Shown here: piece after piece, positions 8,202 through 16,657 of the stretch | How positions within the stretch are numbered: position 1 is the stretch's first letter | Layout: every line of letters begins with the position of its first letter | Source of the DNA: JANNAT01 sp031422555 | Lineage (GTDB): Bacteria > Pseudomonadota > Alphaproteobacteria > Rhodobacterales > Rhodobacteraceae | Length of the DNA: 25,444 nucleotides | Reading direction: 5' to 3' | Assembly: GCA_031422555.1 (NCBI GenBank) | Contig: JANPLZ010000097.1 | Span: forward strand, 1-25,444 | The notes under the pieces: model-generated | What the model saw: the letters and a program-made list of their open reading frames with translations, nothing else | Database searches by the model: none | What the model was told of the DNA's origin: nothing | Translations under genes and position numbers: made by a program

Positions 8202-9044
8202 TCAGCCGATGTCGGAGCGGGACAGCAGGTGGATCAAGGCTGCGGTGCTGGGCGCGCCGGTTTTTTCGCGGATGCTGCGCAGTTGATGATCAATGGTCGA
8301 AAAAGACCGGCCGCGAATCCGTGCGATTTGCTTGTAACTTATGCCCTTGGCAACCAGCCGCGCGACGTCGGTTTCTGCGGGTGTCAATCCCGCCCATGCC
8401 GATGTGCCTTTGGTTTGCGGCATTGATGCACCCGCCAGATGCCATTGGCTGCCGGTTTTCGCATCCGCCTGCAAATCGCCGGAAAGACCCTGCGCCACAC
8501 AAATGATCGGGCTAAGCACATCCGCGACGGTGTGTTCGAAACAGTCGTAAAGGCCCGATTGCACCGGGGCAAGGTGTTCGGTCCAGTCGGCACAAATCAG
8601 GCCATACTTGCCGTTCGCGGTCTGCAGTGCCCAAGCAAACTTTGATCTGGTTGCGGCCCCGGACATGCGTTGGCGCATCCGGATCGACACCCGGCTGTCA
8701 TGCTTGATATCGCCGTAAACCAGCGGGCGGTCTTCGCGCCACATCGCCTGCATCATCGCGTCGCGGTTGTCGACAGGCTTGCCCGCAAAGGACGGAACGT
8801 CGTAGTCGCTGGATTTCGCTTCGGCAAAGCCGGGGAAATAATCGGCAGCGGATTGTGCGCCAAACCCTGTATCAACCCGGTGGCAGCCAAGTTCGGCACG
8901 CAACCAGTTTGCAGCAATCAACCAGCATCCGGTCAGATCATCCAGATGCAACAGCATATGGGCGGCCAGATCGCGGGCTGGCTTGTATCTGACGACCGAC
9001 CGGTCAAGCAGCGCCGCGCGCAAGCGCCGTTGCGCCGAGAACAC
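8202..9044 (-). CDS. LuxR-type helix-turn-helix transcriptional regulator
   Basis: The C-terminal about 60 residues form a LuxR/FixJ DNA-binding domain (GLTPAETDVARLVAKGISYKQIA, then a recognition helix and SIREKTGA). The remaining N-terminal part is a sensor region of no clearly recognised domain; it does not show the autoinducer-binding signature I would expect. The start is uncertain: GTG at 9042-9044 gives 280 residues and a plausible N-terminus, the frame stays open to a TTG at 9158, and the first ATG would truncate conserved-looking sequence. It lies upstream of and in the same direction as the MetX-like/ABC operon and is its likely regulator. A strong hairpin separates it from the preceding operon. 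Confidence 0.85.
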   Translation of the reverse strand: MFSAQRRLRAALLDRSVVRYKPARDLAAHMLLHLDDLTGCWLIAANWLRAELGCHRVDTGFGAQSAADYFPGFAEAKSSDYDVPSFAGKPVDNRDAMMQAMWREDRPLVYGDIKHDSRVSIRMRQRMSGAATRSKFAWALQTANGKYGLICADWTEHLAPVQSGLYDCFEHTVADVLSPIICVAQGLSGDLQADAKTGSQWHLAGASMPQTKGTSAWAGLTPAETDVARLVAKGISYKQIARIRGRSFSTIDHQLRSIREKTGAPSTAALIHLLSRSDIG

Positions 9045-9206
9045 ATCTCTGCCGACATCACCTGCAAGGGCATGTTCGTGCAGGATCTGCCGCCATCCTT
9101 TCCCAAAGCCAAATTCACCACCTGCGGCAAAGCCTATGCAAATCCGTGCAAGAGTCAAATCTTGTCACGATCGCCCCACAGGCGGGTTCAAAGGCGAACG
9201 GTTTGC

Positions 9207-9239
9207 GGTCCGGGGCCGGGTTATATCCGGCCCCGGACC
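9207..9239 (-). terminator. Perfect 13-bp stem-loop after the sugar-importer operon
   Basis: GGTCCGGGGCCGG (9207-9219) pairs perfectly with CCGGCCCCGGACC (9227-9239) around a 7-nt loop. It begins just 3 bp past the SGNH hydrolase stop and ahead of the LuxR-type gene. There is no T tract, but stability and position suggest a transcription end or mRNA 3' protection for the upstream operon. Confidence 0.6.
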
Positions 9240-9242
9240 ACT

Positions 9243-9938
9243 TTAGCGTCTGCTGGGAGGAACAGACGTTTGCGCGTAGCCTGTCAAAACGTCGGTCACC
9301 TTGGCCGCAAGGGCCTTGCCAAGGGCAAGGTTGTTCTCAGCCGTAAAGTGGATGCCGTCACAGCCGTCGGTGGACACCACCGATCCGGCATCAAAGAAGG
9401 CGACCTTCATGAAATCTGCCATCGCGCGGTATTGTCCGGCCAAGGCGGCGGTCTTTTCGTGGCCGCCTTCAAACATGCCTTCAAAAAACGGATGCGCCAT
9501 CGGCGCCAGCGGCGGCGGTGCCACGACCAGGACTTTTGGCGCCGGATAAGGCGTGCCAACGCCCCCCGCCGATCCATAAATCTGCCCCACCAGCTTGGCC
9601 ATGCCATTGGCGATTTCATAAGGCGTGCGGCGGAAATAGGTTTTGGTATCGTTGGTGCCCAGCATGACGATCACCAGATCCAGCGGCAGATGGCTGGCCA
9701 ATGCCGCAGGCAGATAGGCGCTGCCGTTCAGGCGCGGATCGTTCGGGTCGTCAAGGCTGGTGGTGCGCGCACTTAGCCCTTCTTCGATGATGTGATAACC
9801 ATCCCCCAATTGGGCCGCCATTGCACCGGTCCAGCGCTGCCTGAATCCATAGCGCAGGGTTGGTGCGCCTTGGGTCACCGGGATCCACCCCCAGGTCAGG
9901 CTGTCACCATAGCACAGAATTGTTTTCTGTTCGGTCAT
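9243..9938 (-). CDS. SGNH/GDSL-family hydrolase (esterase), copy 1
   Basis: A 231-residue serine esterase of the SGNH superfamily. Block I is YGDSLTWG with nucleophile S13. EEGLSARTT (52-60) supplies the oxyanion Gly, MLGTND supplies N96, and DGIH supplies D194 and H197. No signal peptide is present, so it should act in the cytoplasm. It is the last gene of the sugar ABC importer operon, 24 bp after a permease. It is clearly paralogous to the hydrolase at 14857-15504, sharing GxxxIIEEGLSxRTT and MLGTND contexts. Removal of acyl groups from the imported substrate is a reasonable inference; the substrate is unknown. Confidence 0.9.
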   Translation of the reverse strand: MTEQKTILCYGDSLTWGWIPVTQGAPTLRYGFRQRWTGAMAAQLGDGYHIIEEGLSARTTSLDDPNDPRLNGSAYLPAALASHLPLDLVIVMLGTNDTKTYFRRTPYEIANGMAKLVGQIYGSAGGVGTPYPAPKVLVVAPPPLAPMAHPFFEGMFEGGHEKTAALAGQYRAMADFMKVAFFDAGSVVSTDGCDGIHFTAENNLALGKALAAKVTDVLTGYAQTSVPPSRR

Positions 9939-9962
9939 TCGGTTTTGCTCCCTTACCGGATT

Positions 9963-10916
9963 TCAGCCGCGCTTGGCTCGCGCGCCGTAAAGAATAGCCG
10001 CCATCAGGATGATCAGCCCTTGGGCGATCAGCTTGCCCGGATCGCCAATGCCGAAAACCGTCATCACAACGAACAGCAAGGCAAACGACAGCACGCCAAA
10101 GAACGGCCCCCAGACCCCGCCGTCGCCGCGGCCAAACACCACGCCGCCAAGGATCGTGGCGGCCACCGCCAATATCGGCAGATCAAGACCCACCCGCACC
10201 GACCCCACCGCAATCGACCCGGTCTGCACAAGCGCCGCCACCGCCGCGATCAGCCCGGCCAGCACATGCGCCAGCACGACTGTGCGTTCCACCGGCACGC
10301 CGGAAAAAGCCGCGGCCTCGGCGTTTTCGCCCACGGCTTCCACAAAACGGCCATAGACGCTTTGCTGCATGATCAGCCACATGACCCCCGTGCAGCCCAG
10401 CCAGAACAGAACCGGCAACGGCAGGGCGCCGTATTTGATATCAAAAATCTCGTTCATGTATTTCGGCACATCACCGGGCGGCTTGCCGCTGGACAGGAAC
10501 TGCACGAAGCCGACCAGAATGATGCTGACCGCAAGCGTCACGATCACCGCTGACACGCGGCGCTTGGCGATCATATAACCGTTCAGCAGCCCGACACTGC
10601 AGCCGATGGCCAGCGCCATCAGGATAAAGGTCAGGCCTGACGCCTCGGGGAAGGTGCGCGAGGTGATGATATAGTTGATCAGCAAGATCACCCCGCCGCC
10701 CGACAGATCAATAGACCGGACCCGCATCACCAGCAACTGTCCCAGCACAAGTATGCCCAAGGGCACGACTTGGCGCACAAAGATGCCCAGCACGTTTGGG
10801 TTCAGCATGTTGGGCCGGGCAACCCACAGCGTCAGCAGCAAAAGGCCAAAGACGTAATAGGCAGGTGGCACTGACGAAAGACGCCGCAGAATGGGGTAAG
10901 ACAACATCGGTGCCAT
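9963..10916 (-). CDS. Sugar ABC transporter permease (RbsC-like), second permease
   Basis: A 317-residue polytopic inner-membrane protein of the RbsC/AraH branched-chain-like permease family, with about eight to ten hydrophobic segments. The conserved segment VRSIDLSGGGVILL and the C-terminal ATILGGVVFGRGDGGVWGP region fit the family. ATG at 10914-10916 follows a GGGG element at 8 nt. A TTG at 10922 overlapping the upstream stop is an alternative. Partner of the permease at 10919-11881 in a probable heterodimeric channel. Typical LDLS is here IDLS, a conservative change. Confidence 0.9.
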   Translation of the reverse strand: MAPMLSYPILRRLSSVPPAYYVFGLLLLTLWVARPNMLNPNVLGIFVRQVVPLGILVLGQLLVMRVRSIDLSGGGVILLINYIITSRTFPEASGLTFILMALAIGCSVGLLNGYMIAKRRVSAVIVTLAVSIILVGFVQFLSSGKPPGDVPKYMNEIFDIKYGALPLPVLFWLGCTGVMWLIMQQSVYGRFVEAVGENAEAAAFSGVPVERTVVLAHVLAGLIAAVAALVQTGSIAVGSVRVGLDLPILAVAATILGGVVFGRGDGGVWGPFFGVLSFALLFVVMTVFGIGDPGKLIAQGLIILMAAILYGARAKRG

Positions 10917-10918
10917 GA

Positions 10919-11881
10919 TCAAAGCCCCATCTTCTTGCGCGACTGCAACCCGACGATGGCCAAAAGCAGCCCGCCCTTTATTGCCGTTTGCACAAAGGGC
11001 GAAACATTGGCCAAATTCATGCCATTCGCCAAAAGCACCATGATGATCGCCCCCAGCACCGTTCCATGCAGACTGCCCACCCCGCCCGACAGTTGGGTTC
11101 CGCCTATGGCCACGGCCGTGATGGCATCCAGTTCAAACAACAGGCCGACATTGGGGTCGCCCGACACGATCCGCCCCGCAAGAAACACCCCCGCCAACGC
11201 GGCAAACATTGCGCAGGCGACGTAGGCCAGAACAATGTTCCGCTCGACCCGGATGCCGTAGTTGCGGGCCGCATCCTCTATCCCTGCAGCGACGCCGCCG
11301 CCGATGGCGAAAAGATGCAGGCCATAGCGGCTGCCGTAAAGGATTTTGGCCGCCAGCAGGGTGGCGAACAGCCCCCAAAAGACCGGCAATGGCAGGCCCA
11401 GAAAGCTGCCCTGAACCGCGGATATGACGATGTCGGGGATATGCCCTCCGGATACCGGGCGCAGAATGCGGGTGATCCCCAGCAGAATATATTGCATGGC
11501 CAGCGTGGCAATGATCGGGTGAACGTTCAGCCGGGTGATGACCACCCCGTTGATCAGGCCGACAAGACCCGCCAGCGCGAAAACTGCCGGGATCAGCACA
11601 GCGGCCGGGCCATCCAGCGACAGGATTGCGGTTGAAAAGCTGATGACAGACCCGATCGACAGATCAAGACCGCCGACAAGGATGACAAACAACTGACCAA
11701 TGGCTGCGATCATCAGCGGCATCGCCTGCGACACAAGGTTGAAAAGATTCTCACGGCTGGCGAATTGGTCGGTTCCGACGCTTAGAACGGCCACGAGGAC
11801 GACGACGATTGCCAGCGGCACGCCCCAAAGCCCGTGTCGGCTGCGCCGGGTGGAAAAGCCGGACCGAAGCCACGCGATCAT
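10919..11881 (-). CDS. Sugar ABC transporter permease (RbsC-like), first permease
   Basis: A 320-residue polytopic membrane protein of the RbsC family. It carries the hallmark GGLDLSIGSVISF segment near residue 75 and the C-terminal IGGTQLSGGVGSLHGTVLGA segment. The ATG at 11879-11881 overlaps the ATPase TGA (ATGA), which fixes the start. The frame stays open upstream only in ATPase-antisense-like sequence. It is followed directly by a second, different permease, so the importer is probably a heterodimer rather than the homodimer seen for ribose. Confidence 0.92.
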   Translation of the reverse strand: MIAWLRSGFSTRRSRHGLWGVPLAIVVVLVAVLSVGTDQFASRENLFNLVSQAMPLMIAAIGQLFVILVGGLDLSIGSVISFSTAILSLDGPAAVLIPAVFALAGLVGLINGVVITRLNVHPIIATLAMQYILLGITRILRPVSGGHIPDIVISAVQGSFLGLPLPVFWGLFATLLAAKILYGSRYGLHLFAIGGGVAAGIEDAARNYGIRVERNIVLAYVACAMFAALAGVFLAGRIVSGDPNVGLLFELDAITAVAIGGTQLSGGVGSLHGTVLGAIIMVLLANGMNLANVSPFVQTAIKGGLLLAIVGLQSRKKMGL

Positions 11882-13398
11882 GCCGCCACCCCATCGGTTG
11901 TCAGTGCAGCGGCAAGGATGCTGTGTTCGGTCGCATCGGCTGCCGGTATTTCGGTCACCACGGTGTTGTCGTGAACAACGGCCAGACGGTCGCACAGCCC
12001 GATCAGTTCAACCGTTTCGCGCGATGTGACAAGGACCGCACCGCCCGCCTTGGCAAAATCGCGCAACAGCCCATAGATTTCGGACTTGGCCCCGATATCA
12101 ACGCCCCGGGTCGGCTCTTCGATCACCAATATCTTCAACTCACGCGCCAGATAGCGCCCCAGCAGCACCTTTTGCTGGTTGCCGCCCGACAGTGATCCGA
12201 CCGGTGTGGCGGTGCTTGCAGCTTTGACCTGCACGGCGTTTATCATCTTTTGCACAACCGAATTCAGTCTTTTGGCCCAAGTGAAGGCAGGCCTTTCGGC
12301 ATGCAGGGCGATGACCAGATTGGCCGCAACCGACAGGCCCAGCAGCAGGCCTTCTTCCTTGCGATCCTCGGGCACAAAACCCATGCCAAGCCGCGCCATC
12401 GCGCGGATACCGTTGGCCGGACGGGGAAATTTCAGGGCTTGCCCGTGCAGACGCAGGGTTCCGCCCGCAGGTTGAAAGCGGCCGATCAGCGACCGCATGA
12501 TCTTTTGCTGGCCCTGCCCTTCCAGCCCGGCAAGGCCAAGGATTTCCCCTTGGCGCAAGGTCAGATCAAAGGGCCGCGTTCTGGTGCCTGCCCGAAAAGC
12601 CTGCAGTTCAAGAACCGGCGGGCCAAGCGTTGCCGCCCGGGCCGGGAACAGATCGGCAAGCTCGCGGCCCACCATCATCGCGATCAGGCCATGCGGCGTG
12701 ACATCGCGGATCAGTCTTGTCGCAACATGCTGGCCGTCCTTCAGGACGGTAACTTCGTCGCACATGTCGAAAATCTCGTCCATGCGGTGCGAGATATACA
12801 CGATGGCCTTCCCCTCGGCGCGCAGGCGCAGGATGCTGCGGTTCAACACCTCGACGTCAGCGGCGTTCAACGCAGCGGTCGGTTCATCCAGAATAAGCAC
12901 GCAGGACTCGGCCTTGATGCCATGCGCGATCTCAACAAACTGGCGTTCGGCAATGGTCAGGGTCGAGACCAGTTGATCGGGGTCAAGTTTCAGGTCCAGC
13001 TCTGCCAAGGCACTTGCGGTTTCGGCCCACATGCGGCGGCAGTCAAGGCCACCCGCCGCAGTCCGGGGTTCGCGGCCAAGATACATGTTTTCGGCGATGG
13101 TCAGGTTGGGCAGCAACGACATTTCCTGAAAAACCGTGGAAATTCCGGCCGCCAAAGCCTCACGCGGTGACGGCAGATGCAAGGGCTTGCCGTCCATCAG
13201 GATGTGGCCTTCATCACTGCGATGCACCCCCGCAAGGATTTTCATCAATGTTGACTTTCCCGCGCCATTTTCCCCCATCAGCGCATGCACCGTGCCGGAG
13301 CGCAGACGCAAGGTTACCCCCTTCAGCACCCGGCTGGCCCCAAACGCCTTCGAGATGGATTGCATTTCAATCAGGCACGTTGGTTCACTGTCAAACAT
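11878..13398 (-). CDS. Sugar ABC transporter double ATPase (RbsA/MglA-like)
   Basis: A 506-residue protein with two fused nucleotide-binding domains, the standard size for RbsA/MglA/XylG. Domain 1 has Walker A GENGAGKST (42-50) and Walker B LILDEPTAAL, with a degenerate signature (VSTLTIAERQ). Domain 2 has a degenerate Walker A (GLEGQGQQ), a good signature LSGGNQQK, and a Walker B with ILVIEEPTRGVD. This asymmetry is normal for the family. AGGAGG sits about 7 nt before the ATG. It energises import through the two permeases downstream with ATGA coupling. Class is sure; the sugar is not identifiable. Confidence 0.94.
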   Translation of the reverse strand: MFDSEPTCLIEMQSISKAFGASRVLKGVTLRLRSGTVHALMGENGAGKSTLMKILAGVHRSDEGHILMDGKPLHLPSPREALAAGISTVFQEMSLLPNLTIAENMYLGREPRTAAGGLDCRRMWAETASALAELDLKLDPDQLVSTLTIAERQFVEIAHGIKAESCVLILDEPTAALNAADVEVLNRSILRLRAEGKAIVYISHRMDEIFDMCDEVTVLKDGQHVATRLIRDVTPHGLIAMMVGRELADLFPARAATLGPPVLELQAFRAGTRTRPFDLTLRQGEILGLAGLEGQGQQKIMRSLIGRFQPAGGTLRLHGQALKFPRPANGIRAMARLGMGFVPEDRKEEGLLLGLSVAANLVIALHAERPAFTWAKRLNSVVQKMINAVQVKAASTATPVGSLSGGNQQKVLLGRYLARELKILVIEEPTRGVDIGAKSEIYGLLRDFAKAGGAVLVTSRETVELIGLCDRLAVVHDNTVVTEIPAADATEHSILAAALTTDGVAA

Positions 13399-13456
13399 CG
13401 TTCCCTCCTAGCCGTGGGTTGCGCGGGGCGACATATGCCGCCTCGTGCCGATCGAT

Positions 13457-14530
13457 TTAGTTGCCGTATAGTTCCAACAGTTTTTCTTCCGGCAACTCAC
13501 TTGGCCACCAGACGTTAGCAGACAGGTCCGCGCGGTAGTAAGTCGCGGCTTTGTCTTTGTCCCAGCCTGCCGGGTTATAGTCGTAATGCTTGAACAGCGC
13601 CTTGCCCTCCAACAGGGCCACGGCAGCGCGCACCCCGGCTGCGCCCTGTGACGGGCTGTATTCTGCCGACACAGACTCGTAGGCTTCACTGATCCACTGG
13701 CCGAAGAAGCCGTTGTTACCTTCGCCGGAAATCGGGGGAACTGTGGCACCGAACTGCTTGAACACATCCACACAGGCACGGGTCATGTCAGCCCCCGATG
13801 ACCAGATACCATCGACATTCGGGTCGGCCAGATACAGCGTCTCGCAGACTTTCTTGGCCGTGTCATATTGCCAGCTGCCGGGCTGTTCGGCGATGATCTG
13901 GATGTTGGTGCCTTGCAGTGACTGCAAAAGACCATTGTAGCGGTTGATGTCCTCGGGGTGGCCCGCCAGACCGCGCAGCACCCAGATTTTGCCTTCCTTG
14001 CCAACCTGACCCACAAGCCAGTCACCCATCACCTTGCCAAAATGTTCGGCCCCGCCCTGAATCTCGGTTGTATAGGCGTCAGAGTCGATCCGGCCGGTAT
14101 GCAGGATCACCGGAATGCCCGCCGCCACGGCCTTTTCGATGCTGGCGTTGGCCGAAGTCGAGGTGACCGGCTGCACGATGATCGCATCCACGCCTTGGGC
14201 GATCAGATCTTCGATGTCGGCAACCTGCTTTTCCTGATCAAAGGCGGCGTCAAGGATGATCAGCTTTTCAATGCGCGCATCCGCCGCCGCGGCCGCTTCG
14301 GTCTCATGCGCCACCTGAACCGTCCAGGTGTTGGCGTTCACGCCAAAGTGGCTCATCCCGATGACCCAGGGGCCATCCTTTTTGAACGTGCCTGCGGGCA
14401 CCACGGTGGTGTCCTTGGTGCTGGGCACGACACCGTCCATCAAAGCCACGTCCTGGGCCATCGCGGCCCCCGACACAGCGACGGTCAGGGCGACTCCTGC
14501 CACCGCGCCTATCAGAAAGTTGGAACGCAT
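13457..14530 (-). CDS. Sugar ABC transporter periplasmic substrate-binding protein
   Basis: A 357-residue binding protein of the RbsB-like (Peripla_BP_4) type. A Sec signal peptide covers residues 1-25 with cleavage at AMA-QD. The mature protein shows IEDLIAQGVDAIIVQPV and the GEGNNGFFGQW segment typical of the hinge region. The ATG at 14528-14530 has GAGGAAAACG directly upstream, which decides the start, although the frame is open further upstream. It is the first gene of a binding protein, ATPase, permease, permease, SGNH hydrolase operon and lies divergent from a second SGNH hydrolase. Ligand likely a sugar or sugar derivative. Confidence 0.93.
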   Translation of the reverse strand: MRSNFLIGAVAGVALTVAVSGAAMAQDVALMDGVVPSTKDTTVVPAGTFKKDGPWVIGMSHFGVNANTWTVQVAHETEAAAAADARIEKLIILDAAFDQEKQVADIEDLIAQGVDAIIVQPVTSTSANASIEKAVAAGIPVILHTGRIDSDAYTTEIQGGAEHFGKVMGDWLVGQVGKEGKIWVLRGLAGHPEDINRYNGLLQSLQGTNIQIIAEQPGSWQYDTAKKVCETLYLADPNVDGIWSSGADMTRACVDVFKQFGATVPPISGEGNNGFFGQWISEAYESVSAEYSPSQGAAGVRAAVALLEGKALFKHYDYNPAGWDKDKAATYYRADLSANVWWPSELPEEKLLELYGN

Positions 14531-14856
14531 CGTTTTCCTCCGTTGTTGGCCCCGTGCTTGCACAAGACCCTGTTGATTTTGCCATCTGGCCGGACCGACC
14601 ATCTGAGTCACGGCAAGCCTTCTGCGATAAGCCAAAGCGGCTTTTCCCAGACCAGACACCGGATGAGAAAGTCTTTCCCCCCACGACTGCAGACCAACCA
14701 TGTTTCCTCCAGCCCGGCCTGCATGGGGCATCAAAAGCAGAAGGGTTTCAGTTCGTCAACACTTATTCAGAGTGAATGAATATGTAGAACGCTTGCGAAA
14801 GGTTATATTTTTCTGTTAGTTTCTGGAATCGCTTGGGAATGTGAAGGATAGACCGC
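14531..14856. promoter_or_regulatory. 326-bp divergent promoter region of sugar importer and SGNH/ROK genes
   Basis: No gene is seen here. On the minus strand a sigma70-like promoter can be drawn: TTGACG (14754-14759), 17-bp spacer, TTTTGA (14731-14736), which would drive the binding-protein operon with a long leader. Directly upstream of the -35 lies the dyad at 14765-14777. The plus-strand gene has GAAGGA as ribosome binding site; its promoter is not obvious. AT content rises around 14760-14830, as expected of a promoter. Confidence 0.5.
14765..14777. promoter_or_regulatory. Dyad ATTCA-GAG-TGAAT, candidate ROK-repressor operator
   Basis: A 13-bp inverted repeat with 5-bp perfect arms and a 3-bp centre, positioned 5 bp upstream of the minus-strand -35 and about 80 bp before the plus-strand SGNH gene. 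The ROK-family regulator two genes away is the likely binder; this is inference from position. Confidence 0.35.
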
Positions 14857-15504
14857 ATGAGGACAGTCTTATGTTTCGGCGATTCAAACACCCATGGACA
14901 GATCCCCGGACGCGGCCCGCTGGATCGATTCGGGTGGGTTGACCGTTGGCCGGGTGTGATGGCAAAAGCCCTTGGTCCCGATTGGTACATTATCGAAGAA
15001 GGTCTAAGCGGACGCACAACGGTGCGCGATGATCCGATTGAAGGCGAGCACAAGAACGGCCGCCGCTATCTGACGCCTTGCCTGCAAAGCCATGCGCCGA
15101 TTGACGTGGTGATCTTGATGTTGGGCACCAATGATCTGAAGCGCCGGTTCTTCCAGACCGCCCCCGAAGTGGCCATGGGCATCGGCTGTCTGATCTACGA
15201 CATCAAGGAACTGTCGCCGGGTCCGGGCGGGCATGTTCCCGAGATTCTGGTCGTCGCCCCGCCACCGATGCTGGACGATCTCCATGAATGGTCAGGGGTG
15301 TTCGAGGGCGCACCCGCAACGTCCCGACAACTGGCGCTGGAATTTGAAATTCAGGCGGATTCGAAAGAAGTTCACTTTTTTGATGCGGCTTCGGTGTGTG
15401 CCTGCGATCCGGCCGACGGCTTTCATCTTAGCGCTGACGCCCATCGGCAGCTTGGGTTGGCCCTTGCGGCCGAAGTCGCCAGCATTGGCTGGTCAGGGGC
15501 ATGA
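14857..15504 (+). CDS. SGNH/GDSL-family hydrolase (esterase), copy 2
   Basis: A 215-residue cytoplasmic SGNH hydrolase. Nucleophile S10 is in CFGDSNTHG, oxyanion residues are in EEGLSGRTT (48-55), N92 is in MLGTND, and D187 and H190 are in DGFH. GAAGGA lies at good distance before the ATG. It is paralogous to the hydrolase at 9243-9938 at the far end of the divergent importer operon, but uses a GDSN rather than GDSL block. It is followed 36 bp later by the ROK regulator and probably cotranscribed with it. Deacylation of the imported compound is a reasonable guess, not shown. Confidence 0.9.
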   Translation: MRTVLCFGDSNTHGQIPGRGPLDRFGWVDRWPGVMAKALGPDWYIIEEGLSGRTTVRDDPIEGEHKNGRRYLTPCLQSHAPIDVVILMLGTNDLKRRFFQTAPEVAMGIGCLIYDIKELSPGPGGHVPEILVVAPPPMLDDLHEWSGVFEGAPATSRQLALEFEIQADSKEVHFFDAASVCACDPADGFHLSADAHRQLGLALAAEVASIGWSGA

Positions 15505-15540
15505 TGGCACGGCGCATCACACACGAGGGACGGACGTTCA

Positions 15541-16623
15541 ATGCCTGACATGCGGTTCGCCCCACCCAATCCGATCCGCATCGCGGATCGCGCCGCTGGC
15601 CTGAATGCGGTCAGTGTGCGCAGCTATAACGAACGACTGGTGCTTTCGATGTTGTTGCAACATGGCAGCACGACCCGCTTTGATATCGGTGAAAAGACCG
15701 GCCTGTCGGCGCAAACCATTTCCGTCATCGTAAGATCGCTGGAACAAGAGGGGCTGGTCACCCGCGGTGAGGCGCAGCGCGGCCGTATGGGGCCGCCGAC
15801 CATCCCGATGGGTCTGAACCCGGATGGCGCCTATGCCATCGGCATCAGCATCGGCTTTCGCACCACAGATATCGTGCTGATCGACTTTGTCGGCGGTGTC
15901 ATCGACAGCGCAACCTTGCGGCACGCCCAGCCCGGCGCGGATCATGTGCATCCCGCCCTTTATGCCACCGTCGAGTCGCTGTTGACCAAGATCAGCAGGG
16001 CCAAGCGCCGGCGCATTGCAGGCATTGGTCTGGCCCTGCCCGAAGGATTTGGCGATACGGCCGAGCTGAAGACCTTCAAAGACCACGCCGAGGCCGATTT
16101 TGGGCTGGAAGTGTTCGTCCAGAACGACGTCACCGCCGCTGCAAACGGCGAAAGCCTGTTCGGAATCGCGCGTGATCTGGACAATTATCTGTTCTTCTAC
16201 ATTGGCGCGATGGTTCATACGCGGCTTATTCTGAACCACCAGATTCATCGAAGCGGCGACACGTCTGCCTTCGATGTGGGCCTTTTGCATTTCGAACGCG
16301 CGTTGGGATCGAACGACATTTCGTCCGAAGACCTTTGGCGGCTGTCTGAAGGATCGCCTCAATACGCCTCGGCGGTCGAAACCTGGAAATCGGACTGCGT
16401 GACTTTGCTGGCCAGCAAAGTGCGTGAGGCGCGTCAGTTCGTAAATGTCGGCACCGTGGTGCTGTCATCTTATGCACCCCGCCATTTGTGTCAGGCCATC
16501 TGTGATGAACTGTCGGGCAACGTGGCGGGCCTGACGGCCTTGGTCGGCAGCATCCACCATTCGCCCAAAGCGGTGGGCGCGGCCAGCTTGCCCTATGCGT
16601 CGCGGTTCACGACGGGCGGATAG
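15541..16623 (+). CDS. ROK-family transcriptional regulator
   Basis: A 360-residue regulator of the NagC/XylR class. A winged helix-turn-helix covers about residues 28-80 (LLQHGSTTRFDIGEKTGLSAQTISVIVRSLEQEGLV), followed by the RGRMGPP linker and a ROK fold. The kinase phosphate motif (DxGxT) is replaced by ISIGFRT, and the ROK zinc motif (CxCGxxGC) is absent, so it should sense a sugar without phosphorylating it. QNDVTAAANGE is the remaining sugar-site segment. Downstream of SGNH copy 2 and near the divergent importer operon, which it probably represses. An intrinsic terminator follows immediately. Confidence 0.9.
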   Translation: MPDMRFAPPNPIRIADRAAGLNAVSVRSYNERLVLSMLLQHGSTTRFDIGEKTGLSAQTISVIVRSLEQEGLVTRGEAQRGRMGPPTIPMGLNPDGAYAIGISIGFRTTDIVLIDFVGGVIDSATLRHAQPGADHVHPALYATVESLLTKISRAKRRRIAGIGLALPEGFGDTAELKTFKDHAEADFGLEVFVQNDVTAAANGESLFGIARDLDNYLFFYIGAMVHTRLILNHQIHRSGDTSAFDVGLLHFERALGSNDISSEDLWRLSEGSPQYASAVETWKSDCVTLLASKVREARQFVNVGTVVLSSYAPRHLCQAICDELSGNVAGLTALVGSIHHSPKAVGAASLPYASRFTTGG

Positions 16624-16624
16624 C

Positions 16625-16657
16625 GCGGCGCGCAAGGGGGCGATGTGCGCCGCTTTT
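16625..16657 (+). terminator. Intrinsic terminator of the ROK gene
   Basis: Stem 16625-16634 pairs with 16644-16653 (ten pairs including one G-T wobble), loop of nine bases, then TTTT at 16654-16657. It begins right after the ROK stop and overlaps the stop codon of the convergent LysR gene. Confidence 0.7.

Noticed and set aside
8670..9776. Plus-strand frame of 368 codons across the LuxR-type and SGNH genes
   Set aside because: It spans two genes and a perfect terminator-like hairpin on the other strand, and its translation has no recognisable domain.
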